64,000 bases of DNA. Source: Rhodanobacteraceae bacterium. GTDB lineage: Bacteria > Pseudomonadota > Gammaproteobacteria > Xanthomonadales > SZUA-5. A program made the translations under genes and the position numbers. Every line of letters begins with the position of its first letter. The first letter of the stretch is position 1. Below the pieces are notes generated by a model. It did not search any database. It saw only the letters and a list, made by a program, of their open reading frames with translations, and was not told the DNA's origin. Below, piece after piece: positions 9,295 through 18,659 of this stretch. Where the stretch lies: NCBI GenBank assembly GCA_016717705.1, contig JADKFD010000006.1, positions 79,112 to 143,111 on the forward strand, in the 5' to 3' direction.

Positions 9295-11460
9295 CTAGCC
9301 GACGCGCATCGCCTCGGTGACATTGCTCAGGGCGCGCAGCTTGCCCAGCACATTGGCCAGTTGGCCGAAGTCGGCCACTTTCAGGGTCAGGTGCAAGGTC
9401 GCGAAACCGGTGCCGGGGTCGTCCTTGCTGTCCATGGCGCCGATATTGATCTGCTCGGCGGCAAGCACGGCGCCGACGTCGCGGATCAGCCCGGTGCGGT
9501 TGAATGCCGACACGCGGATGCGCACCGGATAGCGATCGTCGCGCCGGCCGCCCCATTGCACATCGATCACCCGCTCGGGCGTGCGCCCGCTCAGATTGAG
9601 CAGGCTCTTGCAATCGGCGCGATGCACGCTGACGCCGCGGCCCTTGGTGATGAAGCCGACGATGGCATCACCCGGAACCGGATTGCAGCAACCGGCCATG
9701 GTGACCAGCAGGTTGCCGACGCCTTCGATGATGATGGCGTCCTTGTCCTTGCGCGGACCGATCTGCGCGCCGAGGCGCTGGGTGAGGATCAGCGCGGCAT
9801 CCGGCTTGGGCGCTTCGGCCTCGTGGACGACACGCGCAATCTGCGCCGGCGACAGGTCGCCCAGCGCCACCGCGAGATAGAGGTCGTCGACACTGGCCAG
9901 GTGAAATTTCGCCAGCAGCGGCTCGATGCGTCCGGGCGTCAGCGCCAGACGCTTGAGCTCGCGTTCGAGGATGTCGCGTCCGTCGCGGACGTTCTGCTCG
10001 TGGTCGAGCTTGTGGAACCAGGTGCGCACCTTGTGGCGTGCGCGCGAACTGGCCAGGTAGCCATGCTGCGGCAGCAGCCAGTCGCGCTTGGGCTGGCCCT
10101 CCTTGGCGGTCAGGATCTCGACGCGGTCGCCGGTGCGCGGCGTGAAGGTCAACGGCACGATGCGACCGTTGACCTTGGCGCCGCGGCAGCGGTGACCGAC
10201 CTCGGTGTGCACGGTGTAGGCAAAATCGAGCACCGTGGCCCCCTTGGGCACATCGATCACGGCGCCCCTGGGCGTCAGCAGGTAGACGCGATCTTCCAGC
10301 AGTTCGGTCGAGAAGCCGGCCAGCAGCGCGGCGTCGTCCTGTGCCTCGTCGCGACCATCCAGCAGTTGCCGCATCCACTGGATCTTGCGCTCGAAATCGC
10401 TGCCGGCGCCGGCGCCTTCCTTGTAGCGCCAGTGCGCAGCGACGCCGAGCTCGGCGTGTTCGTGCATCTGGTGGGTGCGGATCTGCACTTCCACCGCCTT
10501 GCCTTCCGGGCCGATCACCGCGGTGTGCAGCGAGCGGTAGTCGTTGCCCTTGGGTTTGGCGATGTAGTCGTCGAATTCGCGCGAGATCGGCGTCCACAGG
10601 GCGTGCACGGCGCCCAGCGCCGCGTAGCAGCTGGCCACGTCCGGCACCAGCACGCGCACCGCGCGCACGTCGTAGAGCTCGGAGAAGTCGACGTCCTTGC
10701 GCTGCATCTTCTTCCAGATGCTGTAGATGTGCTTCGGTCGCCCGGCGACATCGGCGGCAATGCCGGCGCTGGCCAGCGCCTTGCGCAACTCGCTCTTCAC
10801 CGCGCTGATATAGCGCTCACGGTCCTCGCGGCGCTCGTCGAGCAACTTGGCGATGCGCTTGTAGGTGTCCGGCTGCAGATAGCGGAACACCAGGTCTTCA
10901 AGTTCCCACTTGACCTGCCAGATGCCGAGCCGATTGGCCAGCGGGGCATGGATGTCGGCCGTCAGTTGCGCCAGACGCTGGCGCTCGGCCGGTTCGGCGC
11001 GTTGCGCTCCGCGCAGACGCACCAACTGCCGCGCCAGCAGGATGAACACCACGCGCAGATCGCGGATCAGCACCAGCAGCAGGCGTCGCAGTCCCTCGGT
11101 ACTGGTATTGGCGGCCTTCTGCTCGTGCAGCGGCCAGACTTTCTCGGCTTCCAGTTGTCCGAGCAACAGGGGTTCGAAGCCGGCTCCATGCAGCCGCACC
11201 GCTTCTGCAGTCAGCGCAGAATGATGCTCGACCAGAGGGAACCATGCCGCAGCCAGCAGGGTTTCGTTGTCGACCTTGAGTTCGAACAGCACGTCGAGGG
11301 TACGCACCAGCTCGGCTTCGACCCGCGCAGGCGACGGGACCTGCGCCTGCAGCCGCTGGTGCACATCGAGCAGCCCCTGCGCCAGCGCCGCACCAAGTTG
11401 GTGGTGGTGCGCCAGCCAGTCGGGCAGGGTCTCGGTCGGGGCGGGGTCGCGGTTCTTCAT
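9295..11460 (-). CDS. relA: (p)ppGpp synthetase RelA
   Basis: Ribosome-associated GTP/GDP pyrophosphokinase of the stringent response, about 721 residues. The N-terminal hydrolase-like domain lacks the HD zinc motif (FPLVEHHSALTAE stands where the HD would be), so it should not degrade ppGpp, as in gammaproteobacterial RelA. The synthetase domain (about residues 240-365) has GRPKHIYSIWKKM, SREFDDYIAKPKGNDYRSLH and VEVQIRTHQMHEHAELG. The EFDD sequence is the acidic ExDD form typical of monofunctional RelA. A TGS domain (about 395-455), a Cys-rich CCNPVPGD segment and a C-terminal ACT domain follow. ATG at 11460 is preferred; an in-frame GTG lies immediately before it. Intact, with no frameshift. 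Confidence 0.96.
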   Translation of the reverse strand: MKNRDPAPTETLPDWLAHHHQLGAALAQGLLDVHQRLQAQVPSPARVEAELVRTLDVLFELKVDNETLLAAAWFPLVEHHSALTAEAVRLHGAGFEPLLLGQLEAEKVWPLHEQKAANTSTEGLRRLLLVLIRDLRVVFILLARQLVRLRGAQRAEPAERQRLAQLTADIHAPLANRLGIWQVKWELEDLVFRYLQPDTYKRIAKLLDERREDRERYISAVKSELRKALASAGIAADVAGRPKHIYSIWKKMQRKDVDFSELYDVRAVRVLVPDVASCYAALGAVHALWTPISREFDDYIAKPKGNDYRSLHTAVIGPEGKAVEVQIRTHQMHEHAELGVAAHWRYKEGAGAGSDFERKIQWMRQLLDGRDEAQDDAALLAGFSTELLEDRVYLLTPRGAVIDVPKGATVLDFAYTVHTEVGHRCRGAKVNGRIVPLTFTPRTGDRVEILTAKEGQPKRDWLLPQHGYLASSRARHKVRTWFHKLDHEQNVRDGRDILERELKRLALTPGRIEPLLAKFHLASVDDLYLAVALGDLSPAQIARVVHEAEAPKPDAALILTQRLGAQIGPRKDKDAIIIEGVGNLLVTMAGCCNPVPGDAIVGFITKGRGVSVHRADCKSLLNLSGRTPERVIDVQWGGRRDDRYPVRIRVSAFNRTGLIRDVGAVLAAEQINIGAMDSKDDPGTGFATLHLTLKVADFGQLANVLGKLRALSNVTEAMRVG

Positions 11461-11566
11461 CACCGCCGATTATGTGACAGCCGGGACCGACAGGGGCGAG
11501 CAATGCGCGCCGGATCGTCGCGAGCGCCCCGAATCGGGGCGCTCGCCAAAGCTTGCGACTAGGTCC

Positions 11567-14257
11567 CTAGCGGGCCTTGGACGGCACGTCGTCGTTGTTG
11601 ATGGTACCGGTGCCCTGGCCCGCACTGACGCTGATGGCGGCATTGCCGGGCGCGCCGATGTTGACCAGGAAGGTCTCATTGGGCTCGACCGCCGTGTCGC
11701 CATTGACCACTACCGAGATGGTCTGCGTCTCGTTGAGAGCGCCGGTAAAGGTCAGATTGGTGCTGCCCGGGATCGCCAGGTAATCGTTGTTGGCAACGGT
11801 GGCAGTGCCGTCGGCGCTGCTCACCGGCACCAGGAAGCTGCCCTGCACGGCGCCGGTCAGGGACACCGTGAAGGTGGCATTGACGGTACCGCTGTTGCCC
11901 TCGGTGACGGCAACGCTGTTGATCGCCAGCGAAGCACTGTCGTCGTTGGTGATGGTGCCGACCGCCTGCGAGTCGGTCAGCGTGATGGCGCCAACGCTGG
12001 GCACGCCAAGATTGACGAAGTAGCTCTCGTTGCCCTCCACCACGGTATCGCCGTTGATCTGAACGTTGATCGACTGGGTTTCGCCCGCGGTGCCGGCAAA
12101 ATTCAGGTTGCCGCCGACGATGTCGACAAAATCGACCCCGCCGGTCGCCGTACCGGACTGGCTCGCCACCGGCACGCTGAAACCGCCCTGCACGCTGCCG
12201 TTCAAGGTGACCGTGAAGGTGGCCGGGGTGGTCCCGCCATTGCCTTCGGCGACGCTGGCATCGGCGATCGAAATGGACGCGTTGTCGTCGTTGTTGATGG
12301 TGCCGATACCGCTGCCGTCGCCAACCGCAACCGAAGCGTTGGACGGCGCGCCGAGGTTGACCTGGAAGGTCTCGTTGGCTTCAAGCACGCTGTCGCCGGT
12401 GACCGCCACAATGACGTTCTGGACTTCACCCGCGCCGCCGGCAAAGCTGATGTTGGTGCCACCGGGAATGGCGGTGTAGTCCGAACCGGCGGTGGCGCTG
12501 CCGTTGGCACTGGAGACCGGCACGCTGAAGCCGCCCTGCACGGCACTGGTCAGGGTGATGGTAAAGGTCGCATTGACGCTGCCACTGTTGCCTTCACTGA
12601 GGGCGACATCATTGATCGACAGCGAACTGGAATCATCATTGTTGATGGTACCGAGGCCGGAATTGTCGCTGACGCCGATCTGGGCATTGGATGGCGTGCC
12701 CAGAAGCACATTGAAGGTCTCGTTGGCCTCGACGACGTTGTCGCCGTTGACGGCGACACTGACCGTACGGGTTTCGCCCGCAGTACCGCTGAAGCTCACG
12801 TTGGTGCCGCCGGCAATCGCGCTGTAATCGAAGCCGGCCGTCGCCGTACCGTTGCTGCTGGACACCGGCAGCGTGAAGCCACCTTGTACCGCGCCGGTCA
12901 GGGTCACCGTGAAGTTGGCATTGCTGCTGCCGCTGTTGCCTTCGGTGATGGCGACGTCGTTGATCGCGATCGAGGCGCTGTCGTCGTTGTTGATCGTGCC
13001 GATGCCCTGACCATCGGCGATGCTGCCGCCGCTGGGATTGGACAGGTTGACCGCGAAAGTCTCATTCGCTTCGAGCACGCTGTCGCCATTGACGGCGACG
13101 TTGACCACCGCAGTAGCGCTGCCGCCCGCCGAGAAGTTGACGGTCTGGCCCACGATCGCCGTGTAGTCCGAGCCCGCGGTTGCGTTGATGTCAGCCGTGC
13201 TGACTTGAACGCTGGCCGCACCGGCGGTATTCGACCGGGTGACGGTGAACTGGAAGTTGCTGGATCCGGAGTTGCCTTCGGCCTGGCTGACATCGCTGAT
13301 GCTGAAGCTGGTCGGCGAGACGGTTGCCGTGCGCGCGGCCTGATTGTTGGCCAGCGCCGTTTCGGTCGCCGACGGTGGCGCAAATGCGGCGGCGCTGACC
13401 GAGAAGGTCGAGCCGTTGGGCGCGCTGCCGACGACCGTGCGCGAGACAGCGATCGTCACCTTGGCGCCGGCGCCAAGCGACACTGCGGTCAGGCCGATGT
13501 TGCCGCTGCCGTTGGCCACGGAGCAGCCGGCGGCGCCGGTGGGCGTGCAGGTCCACGAGCCGGCGCTGAGCGTCGCAGCGAAGCCGCCGCTGGCCTTCGG
13601 GTACCAGTCGCGGATGACCACGTTGCCCACGGCATTCGCACCCAGGTTGCTGACTTCGATGGTGTAGTCGAAGTTGCCGTTGGGCGTAGCCGTCGTCGGG
13701 CCGCTGACGGTCACAGCGAGGTCGACCGGGTCGACGGTGACACTGTCCGGCGCCGCGGCGGCCACGTTCTCGAAGCCGCTGCTGAACAGGCCATCGCCCG
13801 AGGAGCCACCCGCGCTACCCTGGAAACAGGAGGCATTCAGCGCCGGCTGCATGATGCAGCAGGCCAGCTGGGCATCGGCGGTCACCTTGAACACCGATGA
13901 GGCGCCGCCGTTGGTGAAGTAGTCGAAACCGCTGATGCCGGCAAACAGCAGACCGGACGAATCGCCGTTGGGATCCAGATACTGCAAAGCAACCGGATTG
14001 ACCGCGCCGCCCGGCGCCGGTGCGAAGTCAGCGCACAACAGCGGCTGGGCGACGCGCAGACTCACGACGCGGCGGCCGTTGGCGACCGCGCGGTTGAGGT
14101 AGTCGATCGGCACCGAGGTCACCAGATCCAGGCGCGGGGCGCTGTTGATCTGCAGACCCGTATTGCCCGCGAGCGGGGACCTTTCCGCTGCATGTGCCGC
14201 AACTGCCGCCAGCGTCGAAATCCCGATCGCGATAGCGAGTACCGAACGAACCTGCAT
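11567..14257 (-). CDS. Secreted Calx-beta repeat protein with an internal GFE motif
   Basis: Exported protein of 896 residues. A signal peptide (cleavage near AAHA) precedes a ~130-residue N-terminal domain with clustered cysteines (QLACCIMQP) that ends in LFSSGFEN. Next comes a DUF11-like domain (DLAVTVSGPTTATPNGNFDY) and five Calx-beta repeats of ~110 residues, each starting INDVA-xEGNSG and closing GTINNDD; the acidic ends are the calcium-binding positions of the family. The last repeat is followed directly by VPSKAR and a stop, with no anchor. The repeats are also similar at DNA level, so copy number may vary by recombination. Calcium-dependent adhesion or matrix function is inference. 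The internal SGFE suggests a shorter protein that gained repeats after its usual C-terminus. Confidence 0.87.
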   Translation of the reverse strand: MQVRSVLAIAIGISTLAAVAAHAAERSPLAGNTGLQINSAPRLDLVTSVPIDYLNRAVANGRRVVSLRVAQPLLCADFAPAPGGAVNPVALQYLDPNGDSSGLLFAGISGFDYFTNGGASSVFKVTADAQLACCIMQPALNASCFQGSAGGSSGDGLFSSGFENVAAAAPDSVTVDPVDLAVTVSGPTTATPNGNFDYTIEVSNLGANAVGNVVIRDWYPKASGGFAATLSAGSWTCTPTGAAGCSVANGSGNIGLTAVSLGAGAKVTIAVSRTVVGSAPNGSTFSVSAAAFAPPSATETALANNQAARTATVSPTSFSISDVSQAEGNSGSSNFQFTVTRSNTAGAASVQVSTADINATAGSDYTAIVGQTVNFSAGGSATAVVNVAVNGDSVLEANETFAVNLSNPSGGSIADGQGIGTINNDDSASIAINDVAITEGNSGSSNANFTVTLTGAVQGGFTLPVSSSNGTATAGFDYSAIAGGTNVSFSGTAGETRTVSVAVNGDNVVEANETFNVLLGTPSNAQIGVSDNSGLGTINNDDSSSLSINDVALSEGNSGSVNATFTITLTSAVQGGFSVPVSSANGSATAGSDYTAIPGGTNISFAGGAGEVQNVIVAVTGDSVLEANETFQVNLGAPSNASVAVGDGSGIGTINNDDNASISIADASVAEGNGGTTPATFTVTLNGSVQGGFSVPVASQSGTATGGVDFVDIVGGNLNFAGTAGETQSINVQINGDTVVEGNESYFVNLGVPSVGAITLTDSQAVGTITNDDSASLAINSVAVTEGNSGTVNATFTVSLTGAVQGSFLVPVSSADGTATVANNDYLAIPGSTNLTFTGALNETQTISVVVNGDTAVEPNETFLVNIGAPGNAAISVSAGQGTGTINNDDVPSKAR

Positions 14258-14386
14258 GAGTGATTCTCATCCCGAAAACTTGAGGGGTGACGCACGGACA
14301 TAGGCAGCCCGGGCGCCATCTTGTCGATTTTAGCCCGACGCTTGAGGAATTCGGTAACCAAAAGACCTGCATCGGGTCAGGGCTAT

Positions 14387-15550
14387 TCAGCGGGTACTAG
14401 CAAAAAGTGTCCGGAAACGGGGCGAGAAGGCGCGTTCGGGAGGATTGACAGCCGCGTCCAGCTGCCTCGCAGCGCGGATATCGGCGCCGATCCGGTCAAA
14501 TTCGGCAAGATCGCGCTCACCGCCCAGCACGTAAAGTTCGAATCGCGCAGCGGCGCGCAGCAACAGGGCCTGGGCGTGGGCCTGCGGCACCGCCTGCAAG
14601 GCTTGCTCGTCGGACCATTGGGCAGCGCGCGCGAAATCGCCTCCGAGGTAGGCCGCGGCGAGCGGCTGCAGGCGGCCGCGCACCTGCGCAGCCAGCACGC
14701 TGCGCGCCTGGGCGGCATCCAGGCCCTGCACCAGCTTGTCGGCAGCCGGTTGCAGGGACGCCAATTGTCCGTCTATGGCGACCAGCGCTGCCGAATTGCG
14801 CGCAGCGCTCGCCGCATTCAGGCTGGCGCGCACGCGCCCGGTCTGCGCGGTCAAGGCGTCCATCTGGCGTTGCCATTCGCCGCGTACGGCGGCGAGCGCC
14901 GGATCAGCCAGGGTCCGCGCGGCGGCGGCCAGCGCGGCATCGATGCGATCCAGCCGGGCCGCAGCGGCCTGCGCCCGGGCACTGTCGAAGGCGACCGTGC
15001 TGGCCGGCGGCGCCGTGGCGGTCGTCGCCTTGGGTGGGCTGACCGGCGTCGGCTTTGGCGCAGGTGGGCTTGCCACCGGCGCTGGTTGGGGCGTTGCGGC
15101 CCGCGGTGGCGGCGCGGGCGTCTGCGCCACCTGCGCCGGTGGCAGCGTGGCCGGCGCGGTGGGGGCTGTGGTCGGAGCTGACGCGGCATTGGCCAGTTGC
15201 GCCCGGCAACTGCGCAGCATCATCTGCTGGCGCTCCTCCAGGCGCTGTCCGCGCACCGCGCTGACACTGCCGACGTCCTCGAGCAGCGCAATCGCACTCT
15301 TGCAGTCCTTGCGCGCCCAGGCCGACAGACCGAGATAGAACTGTGGCACATAGGGCACGAAAACCTGTCCGTACAGGCGGATGCGTGGCTGCGGATTGGG
15401 CTCCTGCGCCAGCGCCTTGCGCATCAGCGCATCCGCCTTGGCCCATTCCTGGCGCTCGGCCGCAGCGATGCCCTCGCGGTAGTCGGACTTGTAGTCCGCC
15501 AGCGCGGCGAACGGCACAAGCAGCATCAGTGCCAGCAACCAGCGCCTCAC
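14387..15550 (-). CDS. Exported helical (TPR-like) protein coupled to the PknB-like kinase
   Basis: Protein of 387 residues. It has a signal peptide (MRRWLLALMLLVPFAALA), a ~105-residue helical module with TPR spacing (YREGIAAAERQEWAKADALM), and a ~65-residue Pro/Ala/Thr-rich linker (about residues 123-190). An alanine-rich coiled-coil-like domain ends the protein. The GTG start overlaps the stop codon of the kinase gene (GTGA), so the two are translationally coupled and probably work together. The kinase C-terminus is also periplasmic and helical, so physical interaction there is plausible. I do not recognise a named family; function unknown. Confidence 0.8.
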   Translation of the reverse strand: MRRWLLALMLLVPFAALADYKSDYREGIAAAERQEWAKADALMRKALAQEPNPQPRIRLYGQVFVPYVPQFYLGLSAWARKDCKSAIALLEDVGSVSAVRGQRLEERQQMMLRSCRAQLANAASAPTTAPTAPATLPPAQVAQTPAPPPRAATPQPAPVASPPAPKPTPVSPPKATTATAPPASTVAFDSARAQAAAARLDRIDAALAAAARTLADPALAAVRGEWQRQMDALTAQTGRVRASLNAASAARNSAALVAIDGQLASLQPAADKLVQGLDAAQARSVLAAQVRGRLQPLAAAYLGGDFARAAQWSDEQALQAVPQAHAQALLLRAAARFELYVLGGERDLAEFDRIGADIRAARQLDAAVNPPERAFSPRFRTLFASTR

Positions 15551-17910
15551 CAGCCCACCTCGCGCAGGTACTGATCGGCACCGTAGCCTTCGAAACGCAA
15601 GTTCAGTGCGACCAGTTGGTCGCGCGCGACGGTCACCGCCTGCTGTTGCTTGGCGGTGCCCTGCCCGGCCGACAGCGTGATCCGGTAACGCCCTTCCGGC
15701 AGCGTCAGCAGCAACGGCGTGCTGGCTTGCGCCGGCAGGCTCATCAGCTTGCCGTCCTCGGCGACAATGGCGTCGATGCGCGCCCAGGGCGCCGCGCTGA
15801 TCGCCAGTTGCCCCTGGCTGGCGAGTGCAGCGGCGGCCCGTTTGGCCTCACCCGCCTTTTCGCGTTGTTCGCTGACCGCTGTCTGGGTCTCCTCCAGTAC
15901 GGCAATATTTCCCAGACCGGCGCGGGCTTGACCGAGCAGGGTCAGCGCCGCGTCGAATTCGCCCTTCTTGGCACTCTGCCTGGCGTCGATGGTCACCGCG
16001 TTGGCCAGCAGGTCACGCAGCTTCTGGTGTTCGGCCGGGGGCTGACCGAGCTCGGCGAGCTTGGCCAGATCGGCAATCAGGCGCGACAATCGGGCGCTGT
16101 CGATCGGCGCCTCGTCCAGCATGGAGCGCCACTGCTGCGCGGCAGTTCGCAGTTGCGCGCCGTTCACCGAGACCTGCAACTTGCTCACCAGAGCCGCAAG
16201 ACTCGCGTCCTGCGGCAGCACCCGCAGCAGTTCCCTGGCATCGGCCAGCGCTCCGGCTTCGTTGCCGGAGGCCATCGCCACCTCGATGGCGGCCCGCACC
16301 GAAGCCTGCGCCCTGGGCTCCAGTGTCTGGAACTCGGGGTCGCCCGCGAATGTGGGCCGCAGTTCCAGATACAGGCCGAGCACCGATTCGTCCGGCGCCG
16401 GCGTGGCGCCTTCAACCAGTGCCCGCAGCCGGCCCAGGCGCGCGCGCGCGGCCACTTCGCCGGCCAGTTCGGTGGCCAGCGCCGCGCGCTCGCGGGTCAG
16501 ATCGGCCAGTTCCGGCGTGTCCGGCAGCCCTTTGGCCATGCCGGCCAGCGTCTCATCGAGGGTCTTCAGATCGCGGCTGGACAAGGCGGCACGCGCACGC
16601 TCGACCGCCGCGACGCGCAAGGCATCCTGCGACACCACGGTTTCCTCCGCGCTGGCATGGATTTCCCGCATTTTGTCGACGAAATCCATTGCGCTGTCGC
16701 CGGCGGGGGCAAACAGCTTGCCGTCGACCACGCGTTTGGTGAAATCGCCACGCATGCCGAGCAGGATGTAGCGCTCGTTCTCGGTCGGCGGCGTTGGCGC
16801 TTTGCCCTGCTGCAACCACCAGCCACCGGCGCCAACGGCCAGCAGCACGCCAGCCAGTGCCGCCCACAGCGGCCAGCGGCGCTTGCCGGTCGCGCGCGGC
16901 GCAGCCGCATTGCGCCCGTTTGCCGGCGGCGGTGGCGGCGCAGCTGGCTTGGCTGTCTTGCCGCCCGATCGGCGTCGCTGCGCCTCCAGCGCAGCCTTGA
17001 AATCGGCGTCGCGCAGCGTATCGAAGGAGAACCCGAGCTCGCGCAATTGCTCCGACCACGGTGAGTCCGGACTCAACATGGCGACATGGCGCATCGAATC
17101 GGACGCCACGAACACGTCGCGCAGCGAATGCGTGAACTCGCTCATCGAGGCGTAGCGATCTTCGCGCTTCTTCGCCAGCATGCGGTCCATCACCGGCTGC
17201 AGGTCGGCCAGATCCGGCGGCAGCGTCGGCAGCGGCGCGGTCAGATGCTGCATGCATACCGCGATCGGCGTATCGCCCTTGTACGGCGGCTGGCCGGTCA
17301 TCAGCTCGAAGAACATGATGCCCAGCGCGTAAAGATCGGAACGCCCGTCGACTTCGCCGCCGGAAACCTGTTCCGGACTCATGTAGATCGGCGTGCCGAC
17401 AATCATGTTCTCGGCGGTGATGCGCGTCTGGCTGGCGGTGAGCTCGCGGGCGATGCCGAAATCGGTCAGCACCGGCACCCGGCCACCACGCAGCATCACA
17501 TTCGCCGGCTTCAGGTCGCGATGGATGATGCCGAGCTTGTGCGCCTCCTCCAGCGCCGAGGCGACCTGGACCACGATCGAGATCGACTCGCCGACCGACA
17601 CGCCCTGCTTGAGCTTGTCGACCAGCGTGCCGCCGTCCAGGTATTCCATCGCGATGTAGGCAATATCGCCGACCTTGGCAATGTCGTAGATGCCGCAGAC
17701 GTTCTTGTGCGTGATCTTGGCGAGCGTGCGGCCCTCGCGCAGAAAGCGCTTCTCGGTGCGCTCCGGGTCGTCGTCGGCGCCGCTGGTGCGCAGCACCTTG
17801 ATCGCCACCTTGCGATCCAGCGACACCTGCACCGCCAGGAACACCGTGGCCATGCCGCCGGAGCCTATCTGGCGCAGAAGCTGGTAGCCGGGAATGTCCG
17901 GGATCGCCAC
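15547..17910 (-). CDS. PknB-like transmembrane Ser/Thr protein kinase with PEGA-like periplasmic end
   Basis: Hanks-type kinase of 787 residues. The kinase domain (about residues 8-265) has the glycine loop IGSGGMATV, the VAIK lysine, the catalytic loop HRDLKPANVM, DFG in TDFGIAR and the activation-segment GTPIYMSPEQ, so it should be active. A ~75-residue Pro-rich juxtamembrane stretch leads to one membrane helix (about 345-367, WPLWAALAGVLLAVGAGGWW). About 400 periplasmic residues follow, mostly helical. The last ~60 resemble a PEGA domain (LTLPEGRYRITLSAG). The start is the GTG at 17910, immediately before the kinase fold; upstream in-frame sequence has no protein character. Overlaps the downstream TPR-like gene by four bases. 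The FHA protein at 43.0 kb is a possible downstream reader of its phosphothreonines (inference). Confidence 0.9.
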   Translation of the reverse strand: MAIPDIPGYQLLRQIGSGGMATVFLAVQVSLDRKVAIKVLRTSGADDDPERTEKRFLREGRTLAKITHKNVCGIYDIAKVGDIAYIAMEYLDGGTLVDKLKQGVSVGESISIVVQVASALEEAHKLGIIHRDLKPANVMLRGGRVPVLTDFGIARELTASQTRITAENMIVGTPIYMSPEQVSGGEVDGRSDLYALGIMFFELMTGQPPYKGDTPIAVCMQHLTAPLPTLPPDLADLQPVMDRMLAKKREDRYASMSEFTHSLRDVFVASDSMRHVAMLSPDSPWSEQLRELGFSFDTLRDADFKAALEAQRRRSGGKTAKPAAPPPPPANGRNAAAPRATGKRRWPLWAALAGVLLAVGAGGWWLQQGKAPTPPTENERYILLGMRGDFTKRVVDGKLFAPAGDSAMDFVDKMREIHASAEETVVSQDALRVAAVERARAALSSRDLKTLDETLAGMAKGLPDTPELADLTRERAALATELAGEVAARARLGRLRALVEGATPAPDESVLGLYLELRPTFAGDPEFQTLEPRAQASVRAAIEVAMASGNEAGALADARELLRVLPQDASLAALVSKLQVSVNGAQLRTAAQQWRSMLDEAPIDSARLSRLIADLAKLAELGQPPAEHQKLRDLLANAVTIDARQSAKKGEFDAALTLLGQARAGLGNIAVLEETQTAVSEQREKAGEAKRAAAALASQGQLAISAAPWARIDAIVAEDGKLMSLPAQASTPLLLTLPEGRYRITLSAGQGTAKQQQAVTVARDQLVALNLRFEGYGADQYLREVGW

Positions 17911-18066
17911 GATCGGGTGTCGCCACAAGGTCGATCGGGGCAGTTTAGCATCGGCACTGCCCGGGGAACCTTTGCCGTTCCTGACGGTCTTTGCCCCACG
18001 GCGCGCTATATTGCCCGCCCCTTCCCGCCAAATGGCGGGTGCCTCTTCGTGTTCAGGAGTTTCTCG

Positions 18067-18600
18067 ATGCTTTCCGCCTTGTTGTTGGCCGCCAGCCTTT
18101 CCGCTTCCCCGACGGCCGCTCCGGCCGACAGTGCCCATGTGAAGGCGGCGCTCGATCTGATCAAAGCTTCGCGCACCGATCAGATGTTCGAGCAGATGAA
18201 GAACCCGACCGAACCGATGGTGCAATCCACGGTGTCCCAGTTCCAGGGCTGCGAATCGGCCAAGCCGGTGCTCGACGAATTCGCCAAGGCGATGAGCGCG
18301 GTCAAGTTCAACGACGAGCAGATCGGCAAGGTGCGCCACGACGTTGCCGTGGTCTACACCGAGGTATTCACCCAGGCCGAACTCGAGGAGATGACCAAGT
18401 TCTTCGCCTCCGCCACCGGCGTGAAGATGCTCGACCGCATGCCGGAAGTGATGGAGAAGATGCAGGCGACGCAGGCGCAGGGTCAGGAAACCATGAAGCA
18501 GGCCGGCGAAATTGCCCGCGGCTTCGGACCGCGTCTGGAAGAGGCCTACAACGCCTGCGCCGCGGCCGCCGCGCCGCCGACCGTGGGCGCGCCGAAGTAA
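18067..18600 (+). CDS. Exported DUF2059 family protein
   Basis: Small exported protein of 177 residues. ATG at 18067 has AGGAG seven bases upstream (18055-18059). A signal peptide (MLSALLLAASLSASPTAAPA) is followed by an all-helical domain with the DUF2059 pattern: ELEEMTKFFASATGVKMLDRMPEV near the C-terminus and the mid-protein YTEVFTQ. The family is of unknown biochemical function and usually periplasmic. A hairpin (CCCGCCAAATGGCGGG, about 18025-18040) lies in the leader, and TATATT at 18007-18012 could be a -10 box, but no good -35 is seen. It is divergent from the kinase gene and followed by a clear terminator. Confidence 0.88.
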   Translation: MLSALLLAASLSASPTAAPADSAHVKAALDLIKASRTDQMFEQMKNPTEPMVQSTVSQFQGCESAKPVLDEFAKAMSAVKFNDEQIGKVRHDVAVVYTEVFTQAELEEMTKFFASATGVKMLDRMPEVMEKMQATQAQGQETMKQAGEIARGFGPRLEEAYNACAAAAAPPTVGAPK

Positions 18601-18629
18601 GCATTTTCGATCGGCAACGCTGAATCGAG

Positions 18630-18658
18630 GGGCAGGCGCGAGCCTGCCCTTCTTGTTT
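18630..18658 (+). terminator. Intrinsic terminator after the DUF2059 gene
   Basis: GGGCAGGC (18630-18637) pairs with GCCTGCCC (18642-18649) around a short GCGA loop, followed by TTCTTGTTT. It lies about 30 bp after the DUF2059 stop codon, where a rho-independent terminator is expected. Confidence 0.85.
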
Positions 18659-18659
18659 G

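Noticed and set aside
9295..11460. relA as a bifunctional SpoT/Rel enzyme
   Set aside because: The HD metal motif is missing and the synthetase has the acidic EFDD form typical of monofunctional RelA.
9361..11562. 733-codon open frame on the strand opposite relA
   Set aside because: It mirrors the relA codons (GC-rich third positions), has no domain character, and relA is unmistakable on the other strand.
17086..18066. Long N-terminal extension of the DUF2059 gene on the plus strand
   Set aside because: It is antisense to the kinase domain; ATG 18067 has a good ribosome binding site and a signal peptide.
17911..18339. N-terminal extension of the PknB-like kinase on the minus strand
   Set aside because: It lies opposite the DUF2059 gene and has no kinase-related sequence; GTG 17910 begins at the fold.
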